Assembly (NCBI GenBank): GCA_022579005.1
Contig: MU401523.1
Span: forward strand, 112,302 to 176,301
Source: Poronia punctata
Lineage: Eukaryota > Ascomycota > Sordariomycetes > Xylariales > Xylariaceae
Reading direction: 5' to 3'
Length of the DNA: 64,000 nt
Under the pieces are notes generated by a model, which was given only the letters and a program-made list of their open reading frames with translations, made no database searches and was not told the origin of the DNA. A program made the translations under genes and the position numbers. Shown one piece after another: positions 24,882-37,034 of the stretch. Numbering within the stretch: the first letter of the stretch is position 1; each line of letters starts with the position of its first letter.

Positions 24882-27240
24882 TGAAAAAGAGAGGTTGTAG
24901 TGAGGGGTGTGAGGCTGACTTGATATAAGGTAGGATGGCAGCGGAGAAGAACGGCCGGAATAACGGTAGGGTCCAACGTCACGACGACGAATCAGAAAAC
25001 GAAAGGCCGCTGTACATATGTGGTGGTAATAGATAGCAGTAGTAGAGTGGGGTGACTTGTTAACCGTCGGTCTCATGACAAGAGCAGTCTTCTATCTATA
25101 CCGGTCCTGGAGGGGGGGGCCACCGTTTACGCCCCTTGTTACGTCGGTAGTCAGTTCAAGGTCCGCCGCAGTTATGTATAAAAAAGGACACTTGTGGTGA
25201 ACCAGCAGTGACTGCGGCCATGAACCACCACCTAACAATGTTTCGAACACGAAATGCCGGACTCTTTACTCCGACTTGACCAAACATTTATTTACCGTAT
25301 TACACACCAGTGAGCAGATGGACTGTATACGTCGGAAAGGGTTCGGGCATGGTGTAGCGTAAGCAATGTAGTTCCTGTCCTCTAGAATTATATTACCTAG
25401 CAGACAAACAGGAAGTATAACGTACGTAGGGGGTAGTCTAGTCTAGCTACGAGTACAGAAAGCGTCTCTTTGTCAACCAGATCTAATAAGAATCAAGATC
25501 GATGAAATCATCAAGAATTGTCGACATCATAAAAGTGGGCCGTGGCGGTACCTATTCCTACTCGTAGGTAGTGGCTACCTAATCGATAACCTTTCAGATC
25601 TCAACCTCAGAGCCTCTGACAGGGGTCGGGAATTCAAATTGGAGCCAAAAGCAGTTAGCGACAGTGGCAGTGGCAGAGCAACTGGCAGCGAGAACATATT
25701 GATTGCTCATGAAACCAGTATTCTCAGACATTTAAAAGTTACAGACATCATCTTAGGGGCGATAACTCTGGTTCGACCACACCTGCATAAGGTACAGACA
25801 TCAAGACTAGGTACCTACTCGTACTTGTAAAACATGTACGTATGTATGTAACCTAATTTAAATACGTACTGTAGATTTTTACTATTTTCTCAATCAATAT
25901 TATCGTTCTAGTGCTACATGTGCCGTCATGACATTCCTCAATAATGATGTAAAACCCCCTTCATCACTTCCTACCCAAAATATTTTCTTTTTCTTTTATT
26001 CAACCTAGTATATATACATCTCGTCTACAAACAGGACATGTGTACTTTTCCCTAACCAGCCACCCGATCAGACATCATGCGTGAAACGCATGTCCACATC
26101 GATCGATCCGTAGGATTTCGAGATCCACGGGTTCGGGTTCGGGTTCGGGTTCGGGTCTGCCGGTCGTAATTAATGCGGCTTCTGGTCTCTGCAGCTCGAC
26201 TGCGTTGAAATTCAAATGGCTCAGACATATCGGGCTATAGATAAATATACCCAAACCATCAAGTTAGACGTGTGGTTTCTAAAAGTTGCGGAATACGAGT
26301 ACCTGCCATCGAGTATATCCGTCGGAATCACGTGGTGGTCTTTGCTTTGTAGTTACTTTATATAGAGCTCGACGCGCCAATAGAAACGGGATTGGTCCTT
26401 GTTTTGCCGGTAGCCGGCGGCGCTCGCGGTAGAGACGGTATAAACGAAGGCTTCTGTGAAAACAAAGTTGTATAAGCGACGACAGCAAGAGAAAGGGTCT
26501 AGAAACACTTGACCTACAAGGCTACTGTTCCGGTAACGGCAAATATAAGAAGAAATATCAACGGGATGTTTTCCATGGTGGTTAATCTTGTCCGGTCGGC
26601 GAGGTCCTGTAGAGTGTATTCTAGACAAGGAAGGAGTGTATTCTTAGCCGATAGACTAAAAGGAAAGGGCGAGCCTATAATCTTCTAACTTGGATGAGTG
26701 CCGTGAATCATCTCCGTCGCTACTTTTGCTGTGCGACATTGTCTATTCACGTATACAATGGATTTCAACGGTTTGTTAGTCAAGATCACCAGAGCAAGGT
26801 TGTGGCGCCACCGGAAGATCGGGTGTTGTGGGAATAAGCTATTTTACTTGGATGTGATGAAATAGTGACAGATTGTAGCTTTGGCTTATTTACAGTAAGT
26901 GATTGCTCCTCGTAAAATGGAATAGGTCTAAGCAGTATCCTACTACAGCTAACATGAATACAATATCAACTCCTGTTGCTTCCCATCCTATTCCCCACGA
27001 AGACGGAGTCTATATATAACACTATCGCGCTTCCATAGAATCAAGTTAGGTATATACCGCCAGAAGGCAAGTGTTCTTGTACCAGTACGAGAACGACAGT
27101 ACGGCAGCGACAGGAGTACGCAAGCACATTGATTGCGAAATGATGGGCTTCGAAGCCAGGATCCGGCCCTTGGCAAGGCGAGTTTGACTGCAGTCATGTT
27201 CCTACTTCCTGATCACCAATGGAAAAGTCGAGGAATCCTC
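24882..27240. other. Intergenic spacer, 2.4 kb
   Basis: It includes the UVE1 promoter and possible N-terminal extension (24882-25076). Four octamer copies lie at 25448, 25559, 25816 and 26294, and a GGGTTC microsatellite at 26129-26156. No other gene recognised. Confidence 0.6.
26129..26156. repeat. Microsatellite (GGGTTC)n
   Basis: Between four and five perfect GGGTTC units. It is not a telomere-type repeat. Confidence 0.9.
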
Positions 27241-28907
27241 TCACTGCGTCCTCAACCGCTTGGCAGAGGGTTGCGTCTCTTCATGTTGCCTAGAATTGAG
27301 GTTATCGATTTCTTCGGTGGAAAGCTTGATAGCTTCTTGTAAGAGAAGCTTTTCGCCATAGCGGACGAATAGAGCCATTGCAGGGCGGCCGGAGATGGTA
27401 TTCTTGGATAGCAACTCAGCGTCTTCTTCGGCAGTCGTGGCATATTCGGCTAGCTTGAGTTGGAAGGCGCGACGCATAGCGGATAGGCAAATCTCGTCCC
27501 TCCTTTGCTTGTCCGGTACCGCCTCGGGATTTAGCCTCCGCACCAACTTGAGAAGAGCATTGATCTGTTCTCGGAGGTCCTCTGGAAGTCGCCTAAGCGT
27601 TTTGGTGCCATGGAATTCACCTCGCGAATCAGGCTCCTCCAGGTCACGGTCTATGACAAAGGCATCCTCAACCTCTTCCGGGTCTAATTCCTCAGCCTGG
27701 CATGTGTTAACTAATTGTTTCGAGGCGAGGCCATGACATTATAGGGGTCAGGTCTTACTACTTTGCCCCAGATTGCGTCATCTATTGGCAGAGTCTCTTT
27801 GAGTGCGGAAGATACCGAATCCCAGGGCAACTCGACGACATCATATCGCGCATGATGGAGGCTGACGTAGCCGTACCGACGGAGCAGTTCCCCGTTGCCT
27901 AGCGGGCCATAGTAGTTTAGTACTTCTTGGCCAGCCGCTATGGGCCTGATAGCAGTTACGGTAAGGCAGTCTTCCTCATGGTTCACGTGTGCCTTCTGAG
28001 GGTTAGTTATCGTGGCGTGAGCGTGTCAGTCGTCGAGGAAAGAAGCTCACATTGAATTCCGCATCGGCATTGAGAATATCGGCCATGGGAACCATACCCA
28101 TGAGGACCTTACCCTCCTTGTCCTCGACCCATTCGTCTTCTTCCTCCTGGTTGGCATCTTCCTCGTCGTTTTCCAGGTCGAAGGCATAGGCCATAATGGT
28201 GCTTCCAATCCGGTGAGCTAGGAGTATAAGCTCATCCTCGGAAAGCCTGTGCGACCCCTGCGGATAGAAGACATCGGGATGGTTCTCGATGACAGGAACA
28301 ACCCTAGTCCGGAACATGGAATCGGCATCGTTTTTACCGATTTTGGCCACAATGGAACTCGCCTGTAGGTGGTCGAGCTCCTTATCGGACCACCACATCA
28401 GTGTATCGAATTCAGTAGGTAACACATCAAAATAGTGTTTCCAACGAGAATTTTCACCCTGTAGGTATTCGTATATCATGACTAGGATCAGAGAAACCCA
28501 GTTGTCGGGCGGGCCACTCGCCTCAATGCCATCCTCGTCAGCCTCATTGTCGGCATCATCCAGGACGGTAGTGGCGAAAACGTCTGGTATCCTCTTGGCA
28601 AGATCAGAAGTTTCAGTGTTGATGATGGATGCTCTTGGTATTGTGAACAACACGGTATCTTCTGGAATGTCCGCCTTGGCAACTAGTATTCCTCATCAGC
28701 CAAGAGTTTGTGACGACGAGAGGCTGAGGCGTTGAGTGAAAGAAAGAAAATGAAGAGAAAAAGTTGAAAACACGTACTGATTCCTCTCCCCCGGTTCCTA
28801 TCTCGGAGGTCTTGTATCTCGATTTCATCGTGAAAGCTCGCACCCGGCAAGGCCTTGAACCAATCCAGGAATCTAGTCGTGTTTTCTTCAAAAGTTGGAT
28901 TGGCCAT
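27241..28907 (-). CDS. RKM4: SET-domain ribosomal lysine methyltransferase, Rkm4/SETD6 type
   Basis: Protein lysine methyltransferase; yeast Rkm4 methylates Rpl42. Predicted 483 aa, four exons: 28907-28778, 28682-28051, 27992-27759 and 27696-27241. The SET domain begins at RGRGIIAKADIPEDTVLFTI, is interrupted by a long insert (iSET), and resumes with MVPMADILNADAEFN, NHEEDCLTVTAIRPIAAGQE, and the SAM/lysine-channel motif NYYGPLGNGELLRRYGY. The C-terminal half is the Rubisco-LSMT substrate-binding helical domain. For intron 3 I used the GTAAGA donor at 27758 (62-nt intron); using a GTCATG donor 18 nt later would add six residues in frame. The ATG at 28907 is favoured over one 36 nt upstream because family similarity starts there. 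Confidence 0.9.
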
Positions 28908-31900
28908 CTTTGAGGTCTTAAGGCTCAATCGGTGGAAAGACAAGCATACAGTTTAAAGTGACGAGTAAGGTTCGAGCAAGTGAGGCATTGAGGCAGTAGG
29001 TACCACCTGGTAAACCTACATGCACAAGACTTGACTGCTGGGATTAGGCACAACATAGTGGGCCCGTCGCTAATAGGCTACGTATAATAACTCTACAGTA
29101 GGTATATTTAGAAGCCAAGAAATTGCTTGTAACCGACAGTCGCAGAAACTCAATATAAGGATTATACACTCCAAGTCTTTAACTGCTGTGCAGTGGTGTA
29201 TCAAGTAACAAGTTTCACTTATGCAGTTTGTATGTATATATCTAGGTCGGGTTTTACTATTCTCAATGCCCCCCTCAATCCGCGTATTATGTAGTGTACA
29301 AGTAAACCGCCACTACGGTAAATAGTATTTGAGTTTATTGTATGAACTAGGTACGCACGTGTAATAGTAATAGTAATCAACCCTTAATCAAACTGCTAGA
29401 CCAACCTTTCGGGCTCTCGGAGACATCTTACCATTCATGTGGATTTTTGGTAGTATGACTGTCCGGTTTTGGGATTATGCCCACATTCCAACCACATGGG
29501 CATGCGAAGATCATGCGGGCAGTGTTGCAGTGTGGTTTAGGATTCCGATTACCCACACGTTCCCACATCATACCCTACTCCTTGCTTTCCCAGAATCAAG
29601 GTAAAAGTATCATGTCCTCTCTTCTTTAAGAAAGCCTTTATATCTTCTCTAGTCCTCACCTGCCTGGCAATAATGGTGAGACTCGAGTTTTATTATCACC
29701 ATGACATGTTGGCATTATAATTCTTAGTTCGTCCAGAAGCTGACCTAGTTGCTTATTAGCTTCTTGCCTTGTGTATCCAACTCGATGCCTACATGTAGAT
29801 GACACAATGAAATTGTTTCTTTTCTTCCAATACCTCGACGTCCTCACGTGAGATATCCGACAACAGTAACGATCCATCTAGGTTAGGTCTTAGGGCAGCA
29901 CCAAAAGACTATTTGATGTCGGATGCCTGTCCGCCGACATGGCGATATTGCTAGATACCAGCAACTCGATGTCCCCATGTTCAGAGATCGTAGATGGCTC
30001 CGGTATACTAATTCAAGCGGCCCCTGGTCCATGTCATTTAGATAAAACAGTCCACGAACCCCAACATCGTGTGACGGGCCCATCACGGGCTCGACCATCT
30101 CCCCGTCGTCGACCCCTGGTCAGTTGTGTTGGGTCGCCGACAATAATGAAAAATCGGGCATCGCACGAAAGGCTAATATCATCTCCAAAAGCCCTCTTTC
30201 TGAATATGGGGTGAGACTGGACTCTGGAAAAGGAATAGGTGCGCCTTAGTTAAAAGTCAACTGTATGAGAACCTACTTCGGCGGCCGCTTGATAACTACC
30301 TGTTTTTTCCTACGGGGTGAGATCACCACTGGCAAGATGAGAGATCCGTACGTCGACCGAGTTCTATCACTCTTCTCATATCGTCTGACCCGCTCATTTG
30401 TTCCCTTTACTCCTTTACAACCGCGAGTCATAGTTTGTTCGCTGTCAATCGGATGTGAGGATGTGCCGGCCTCGCGATCCCTTGCTTCGGAGTCGCCGGT
30501 TTGAGCCAATCATGGTCGGCTTTGCTAACCAATAGATGCGCGGGCACCGTTGTCGCGTGTTGACGGGAAGCAATTCATGCCTTATCGTCGGTTACCAGTT
30601 ATTATGGGCGCAAAGCAAATAAATAGGGGGACTGGTCCATTTCTACATACCCCCACGTATGAAGCCACTATCAAGGCCTAGTGCGATGCGATACTACTTA
30701 GCCTTGTTGTATCCGTCGATTTGTAACCTCCTTGAATGGATACACGTGCCGAGAGCCATAGTTTTGGCTTTCGCCTCATTTTCGTGCAAGGCCCGGGATC
30801 GAGAGGGGGGGGGGCATATACCACGTCTGCGCTGGCGAAAGGCATGATAGGTGGGGGTTCACAAAGATGGACTATTTTTGCTCTTTGCTCGTCCCGCATA
30901 ATCTAATCTCTTTCATCTTGCACGAGAGTGACGATATCCTCGCATCATAAGGGACCGAAGCCCAGGAGAGATCCCTTGTTCCGTTGGCTACATCCCGTCC
31001 GTCGTTCCACGACTGCTGCCGAGATATCCCGCTCCGTTGGGTAAGCCACGCCTTGGATTTTCGATTTTACGGTCGCCTGACCATCCGGCCAATAGACTGC
31101 CGCGGCATGTCCTGGGGTGGGACGATGTCGATACCAAAAGGGACCACCTCCCGTGTAGGGTGCACTATCCGCGGTGGAAAACAAATAGTGAAAAGAAATG
31201 TCCTGAAATAGACGCGACTGGCGCTCATGTATCTCGTGGACCAGTAAAAGGGCAGCGCAGCGCACCTCCGTTCTGTCGACGAATGATACAGAACGCCTCC
31301 AGCTTCAAACGCCAAAGATGCCCTGTCATGTCTTGCCGAAGGCAGTTTGAGTCGAGTTGCCGTTGTTTCTTTCACATTATGTCGCTCGAAAGCACAGAGC
31401 TCAGCCGAACAAGGATAGACGGGTAGCGGCCTGCTCTCTTAGCCTCGGCTGATGACTTTACTTATCGTCAAGCGTCCAGGCCGCCAGCGTAGTCTATGAT
31501 CTGCGGTTGGTACTCGGAAATCATCGGTTCTCGGTAGCAGCCACTTCCTACTCATTAGAGTGACTGTCACGGGGGGAGGTCAACGTACTACAGAGTCCGA
31601 GGCGCCGTCGCGCTGGCGAAGCTATCGTGCCTGACCGCTTCTTCCTTTCGGTGTGACCAGGGCAGGGAAGCCTCAGGGGTTGAAAGGATAGCTGAAGTCT
31701 AGGTTGGACTAGACTGCTTGAGTTGGCATTCGAGGCGGGTTGTTGATTTCAAGCACCAGTCAGGCCACGCCTATCGAGACAGGCTTAAGGCCTGCTTGCT
31801 GGAAAGGATGGAGATATCTTGTCCAGACTCCTGCTGTGTCCACACCGAATAATACTATAATATTCGTCTCGGACTTGTGCTCTTTCTGATTTCAGAACTA

Positions 31901-31974
31901 TTTCACCGACGGTTTTAGATAGCAGTCTTCACCTTCACTCATCTATCGAACATCTGTGACTCATCAACAACGAC
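28908..31974. other. Intergenic spacer, 3.1 kb
   Basis: This is the longest spacer in the middle part. GC content is close to that of coding DNA from about 29.9 to 31.9 kb, and several ORFs of 70-129 aa overlap on both strands, but none shows a recognisable motif, splice logic or a consistent frame. It could be a decayed gene or a real gene I cannot model. Confidence 0.5.
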
Positions 31975-33051
31975 ATGTATCACCACGGCGTTGAAGTCCA
32001 CTCGACCAAGGGAAGCAAATCCCACAATCGCAAGGTGAGATATCACAGCATTGCTGTTTAGACCGAAACGCTGACAACAGAAAAGGTCTCAGGCTTCGAA
32101 AAGCACCCTGACAAACGTCGAACGTCCAAGCCTATTATCAGGTCGGATCAAAGGGACAGCCGTAGTCAACCCCGACACCTGTCATTCCTTTTTGTCGTGA
32201 ATGAGTTGGAAATGGCCGAGGTGACACCCACTGTCGACCAATGGGGAACAGAAATCCCGCCAGATATGCCGAGCCACTACCTTGGAGAATACCCGGGCGC
32301 GGTATTCAGGTACACCGACGGCCGGATTGATCCAGCTCCAGAGTACGTGTGGGAACGGACGGGGGGTTACCAGAATCCACATTACGGACAGAAATACCCG
32401 GGCCGCATCGTACACATAAGCGGCATCGCAACTCGAGACTACTCAACATACACAGTCTTCAATTGTTGGAGGCCACTTCCCTGTCTTTATGTAGAGACGG
32501 ACCCAATGTCTAATTTGATCGGCGCACTGGGTGACGGGGCGCGGTGGAATCTCATGGGGTTCCACGTGCCCGATGGGAGCGGCGTGACGAGGATAGCCCC
32601 GGCTGGAGGGGGATCCGAAGTCGTCGGAGGCCGTCACCCCACGTGGATGCCGAGTTTGGTGCCCGCCATGTTCGAAAATACGGACGGCAGTCTCCCGCGG
32701 TCTGTTGGATTGACAGGCCCGTTGCCAGTCATAATTGGCCGGATGGCGTTGGCATATCCCCGGGGCCGTACCAATGAGCCCTTCGCCACCGGTATGTGGC
32801 ATCGTCGGCGTTGGAGGGGAGCCATACAGCCTGGAGCAGAAGGTAAGAACCGAACCCTATGGATCGAGTCTTTCCTAGGCAATATCTGACCCGTATTTGC
32901 TAACGCTTTACTCGCAGTAACCCGCCCCCGGAACATTAGGGGGGTGCTAGTACACGTCGCCCTAGATGATCTCATGTATCCTGAATTTTCTACTGCAGAG
33001 CTTTTAAGGGATCTGGAAATTAACCACGTGATTATTGGGGATAGGGAGTGA
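31975..33051 (+). CDS. Hypothetical protein, no recognised family
   Basis: Predicted 316 aa from three exons: 31975-32034, 32086-32842 and 32918-33051. The second intron is canonical (GTAAGA..CAG); the first uses GTGAGA and an AAAAG acceptor, chosen because it keeps the large exon open from its start. The sequence is soluble, with no signal peptide, membrane helix or repeat. It has a Gly/Pro/Tyr/Trp-rich middle (YLGEYPGAVFRYTDGRID, NPHYGQKYPGRIV) and a short hydrophobic C-terminal part ending in INHVIIGDRE. No catalytic signature was recognised and I do not assign a function. Support for it being a gene: a long exon, consistent splicing and a stop shortly after the last splice. Confidence 0.55.
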
Positions 33052-33751
33052 TCTCCCCCAGCAACTTATGGCTGTCCAAGTTGGAATTTCTTACAATATA
33101 TGTTCTCCGTTTTACCGAATATACGCGGATATCACTTTGGTACGTACCGTGTTAGCCGGGCAATTTAGCATAGCGATGCCGATATAAATTACCAGAAACA
33201 AGAAAGCGATGCTGGCATCGGTAGCTTTCTCTCCAAGCACAATAACGATTAATCAGTACTTCAATCATCAACAGTGTGGACCGTGACATTTTGGATTAAA
33301 ACGTCTTTGCGGCGCTCTTTCCCAACTACAAGATTGTCGTTTCGTCTTCTTCCGCCAAGCTTCATATGGAACGGCAAAGAAAATGCGACAGCTGCTGCTC
33401 TAACCAGGGAAGGCCGTGGTCTGGTGTTGTAGGCATTTTGTTTCTGAAGCACTTTCTTAATCGACGAAGCTCGTGATGACAGAGATAGTGGCGGCTTTTA
33501 TTTACCCCGGGTTTCTGACGTGGTCGCCGCATCCATTCGATATCCAGCGTTGAACAGGATTCTTGTCTATCGGCAGTTACTTCCCAAGAGTAGCTTAGCT
33601 CTAAGTGAATAGTGCTCTAATGCTCCGATCCCCTTAGATCCATAGAGTGAGCCCCCCCCCCCCCCCCCTGGATAGGATGCGCACGTGGACAGAGTACAAT
33701 CGGCGGATTTGGAAGGTTTATCGGTTGGATTGATATCGAGTAGCCCCTGAT
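33052..33751. other. Convergent intergenic spacer, 0.7 kb
   Basis: It contains a run of 17 C at 33652-33668. No gene seen. Confidence 0.6.
33652..33668. repeat. C17 homopolymer
   Basis: Seventeen consecutive C. It sits about 85 bp beyond the stop codon of the YAR1 gene. Confidence 0.9.
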
Positions 33752-34684
33752 CTATTCACCCGATTGGTCGGCTTTAGCCGTTTGGTCATCGATTGCATCC
33801 CCTGTCAGGTCCATATCTTGCGCTTCATGAGCAAGGCCGCCTTGTTGTGCATTATCCCCTTCCATGTCTTTGCTCTGTGATAGGAAATAGTCTACCACAT
33901 GCATGTGGTTATTGAAAGCTGCGAGATCAAGCGGGATCTGATCCTTGTCGTTCGCAATCGCTGGCGACGCACCCCTTGAGAGTAGTAACTTGACAATATC
34001 GAGGTGACCACCCAGGCACGCCCAGTGCAATGCTGTGTTCCCGAACGAGTTCTGTGCGTCTATGTAAGGGGACTCTCCCTGGCCTGCACCAGGCGCCGTA
34101 TCTGCCGGCTCCGAAGAGGCAGATACGGGCGTTTTTGTCCCCGACACCTTGTTTGGTATCGGGAGATATGACAGGATAAGCGTCACAGTTTCTAGACGGG
34201 GCCGATGTGGTCAACCGAAAGTTCTCCAATGACTCGCCATGATTGGGTTCAAGATATAAGAAGGATAGGAAAGGGGCCTGATAAGAGCATTTGGCGGGGG
34301 AGACAGGGCGGTTAGACTTAATCAAGACCCGAAGACATGTCGTTCCCGACAGCTGAATGTCATGGCATGTCCCGTCACACGAACAGTTTCCCGTCACCCA
34401 TGGTTGTCATCTTGGTTGCGGGGAATGCACAGACCGCTGAGGTATGAAACAAAATCCGATCACGCCAAGGGCCAAAAAAACTTACTTGAGTGTCCATTCG
34501 CTGCCGCCATATGCAAGCAAGTAGCCTTCCCCTGCTCGTCCCTCGCAGCGACCAGGATGTCTGTCGGTTCTGTAGCATCCCGAGTAGCAAGGTCTTGTAG
34601 CATTTCTGCCAGGTCGGCATCCTCGCCAGCACGAGCTAGATGGATGAGATCATCAACCTCATCTTCGGATAACTTTGGTGCCAT
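33752..34684 (-). CDS. YAR1: Ankyrin-repeat protein Yar1 (Rps3 chaperone)
   Basis: Small ankyrin-repeat protein; yeast Yar1 escorts ribosomal protein Rps3 into the nucleus. Predicted 212 aa in two exons, 34684-34486 and 34191-33752 (GTAAGT..TAG, phase 1). The N terminus has SEDEVDDLIHLARAGEDADL, then the first ankyrin unit CLHMAAANGH which continues across the intron, a Pro/Ser/Ala linker, and a clear second repeat SFGNTALHWACLGGHLDIVKL with LLLSRGASP. The length (yeast 200 aa), repeat number and acidic Gln/Asp-rich tail match the family. The 294-nt intron is longer than most in the window. Confidence 0.85.
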
Positions 34685-35390
34685 ATTTCTTGTTATGTGT
34701 GAGCGTGTGCCTCCTGTCAGAATTTTCGAGTGACTTTGCAAGACCACGTGCTTGGACACCTAATACGTCTCAGACTGGACTGTCTTTATGGGACCGTAGG
34801 TGATTATGCTGGATTTGTGTTGTTGATTACCTCACTTCCTTTCTGTTGGAGTATCTTGCGCCCACTTGTTTGTCCCGCTCGTGGGAGTCGCAAATATGCC
34901 CAGAAAATTTTAGTGGGTGCCGAGATAGGGACCACGCGGTACAGACTCAGATCCGAATACAAGAAATTATTCCCTACTCTCTGAATTCTTGGGGCTGGAA
35001 AGGTTTCTGCTAAACGTGTTGTGTCACACTAAAGTGCAATATTATCAAAGGCTATGCGGTTGATTCGAGAACTCTGGCACTCTGGTTCCGTGACTTCGGA
35101 TGTTGCAACAGTTGACAGCTTCTGTAGGTACTGGCGTATCTTACCTACCTTAGGTACCTGCCTCGATAAAGAAAATAGACCAATCACGTGATGGTGAGTG
35201 GATCTGTAAAGTGACCTCAGGCACGCCAGGGCACCGACGGCCCCCTCTGAAATATTGGGAACTGCCCATGTGAGCCCAATCGGCCACAGGCATGCATGAA
35301 GTATAGCCACATCCTCATTTAAGCTCACTGTTAGCCGTGATACAACAGAGCAATAGAATGCGATGCGAGCCATGCGGTCCCCATGGACAT
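34685..35390. other. Intergenic spacer, 0.7 kb
   Basis: This lies upstream of YAR1 and downstream of SPO11, both on the minus strand. Frames here show no family features. Confidence 0.6.
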
Positions 35391-37034
35391 CTATCGTTCT
35401 CCGCATATTTCATTGACTAGAGCGTCATTCAGCCACCTCGTGAGGTCACCGGCTTCATCTACTGCTTGAATCTCGGCTTTTATGTTAAGAAATAGCATGG
35501 CCTGTAATTCTCCGATGTAGCCTAGATCGCTGGATTCGTCTTCTTCCGTAATATGGCTTTCTGTGCTAGTTGTCAAAGTATCAAGTAGATGTATGGCCAA
35601 TTTCCTATCGTTTGCACTAAGCGATGAGGTGCCACCGATCGGGTGAATGTCCATGTGATGAAGAGAGGAGCGGTTCGCTTTGTCGGTGGTCCAGTTCCGA
35701 TGTAAGTAAGGGAAAATGTCGTTGCTTTTTGGGCCAATCCAGGCAAGGCGGTTCGTAGTTATATCTTCCTCGTGTCTTAGCGACTCGCTTCCGTTCTTGT
35801 AGGTAAGCATAATCCTCATGCCATGCGGGTTGAAATCCATAAGCGCAAGTACGGGTATCCGGAGAAATTTCGTCGCTAGTGCATGGAGAAATCGACGGGT
35901 CGCAAGATCCGGATATCCCTTCGCCTTGCATTTGCGATGTTAGTTGGCCATGTCTGATGAAATCTATTTTATCTTCCATGTGGGCGCCTGTAACTAACCG
36001 TGACCAGTACTCCCGGGCCTGCCATTGCTCTGTTGTGGAAGCTTGAAGCGACGAGCCCGCGAAAGGTTGCCTAGCAATTATCCATTAGTTGAAAGGCAAA
36101 AATCCAGAGAAGGCTTAGATGGTTTTACCTCTTTTTCGATTACAAGGACCCATTTAGTTGGTCCAACATTATAATCCACAATGGGCCCTTGAGGGAGAAG
36201 AGTTCCCTGCTATAACCAAGTCAGGAAAGCATGGAAAATGTACGACACTAGCTTTGCGTACAGAGCCATCTGAGTTGCAGTCGAGAATCGACCCAGTTCC
36301 CATCTTGAGACTGATAGGACCAGCAAGGAGTCCTTTACTAGCCGCAACCTGGGTTCTGTCAGACACTTATACATGGGGCCATCTCTCTAGGGCACTCACG
36401 ATATTCAGCGCATCCCTTCCAACCCCAAAAGAGAAAGCAATATCGTTCACAAGGTTATCGACGTACCTCTGACTGCCGAAAAGATCTGTGTTCTGGTAGT
36501 ATATGGCCCTTATCCGTTTAGTTAGTCGCGAGGTGACCTTCGTACATACACAGGAGAGAATATCCACATAAACGACATTGGAAGTGCAACGAACCTTTTT
36601 GTGATAACCGTACCAGCGACGAGATTCTCGTAAGACAGATGCAGAATCAGGAGAATTGCAGCTGCAGAATCTGGGAATGAGTTATATGACGACCCATGGC
36701 TGGAGCAGTTGGTCACGAGTTATGAGAATCGACGGCGGCACTTACTGAACCTTTTCGCCTCCGTCTCAGTGGATGCAGGGAACTGAACCGTTTGCTCTTT
36801 ACCTGTTGAGCGGCTACGCATCGAGATTTCCATGACGCGGAGGTCAGCAAGGGAAGCCATTACGTTCGATAGAACGGCCTCGATTTTATCGATTACGGTC
36901 CTGCCCGCTTGAGTGGTGCTGTTCAGTCTCCCGCGTAAGGGTCGACGAGGACGGCCGGGGTTTGGGAGACTCTGCGATGCCAGAGAGACAACACTACCGA
37001 GACCCACGTCACTGTGCTCAATTATGTCTTCCAT
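35391..37034 (-). CDS. SPO11: Meiotic DNA double-strand break protein Spo11/Rec12
   Basis: Topoisomerase VI A-like nuclease that makes meiotic double-strand breaks through a tyrosyl-DNA link. I rebuilt a seven-exon, 414-aa model: 37034-36746, 36670-36595, 36508-36400, 36348-36262, 36206-36129, 36070-35999 and 35924-35391. The winged-helix part has TVITKRAIYYQNTDLFGS with the catalytic Tyr (Y125/Y126) and VDNLVNDIAFSFGVGRDAL. The toprim domain has WVLVIEKEATFR (Glu 211), LVTAKGYPDLATR and the metal motif MDFNPHG at 266-272, then LAWIGPKS and the C-terminal KAEIQAVDEAGDL. The usual DxD of the metal motif reads D-F-N here. Intron 2 uses a weak GTTCGT donor. The start codon is the first ATG in frame; an additional upstream exon cannot be excluded. 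Confidence 0.88.

Noticed and set aside
29883..30098. 71-aa minus-strand frame with GLFYLNDMDQGPLE
   Set aside because: It looks protein-like locally but neither end can be extended by sensible splicing.
30945..31426. Overlapping frames on both strands (106-129 aa)
   Set aside because: No motif, no supporting splice sites and no consistent choice of strand.
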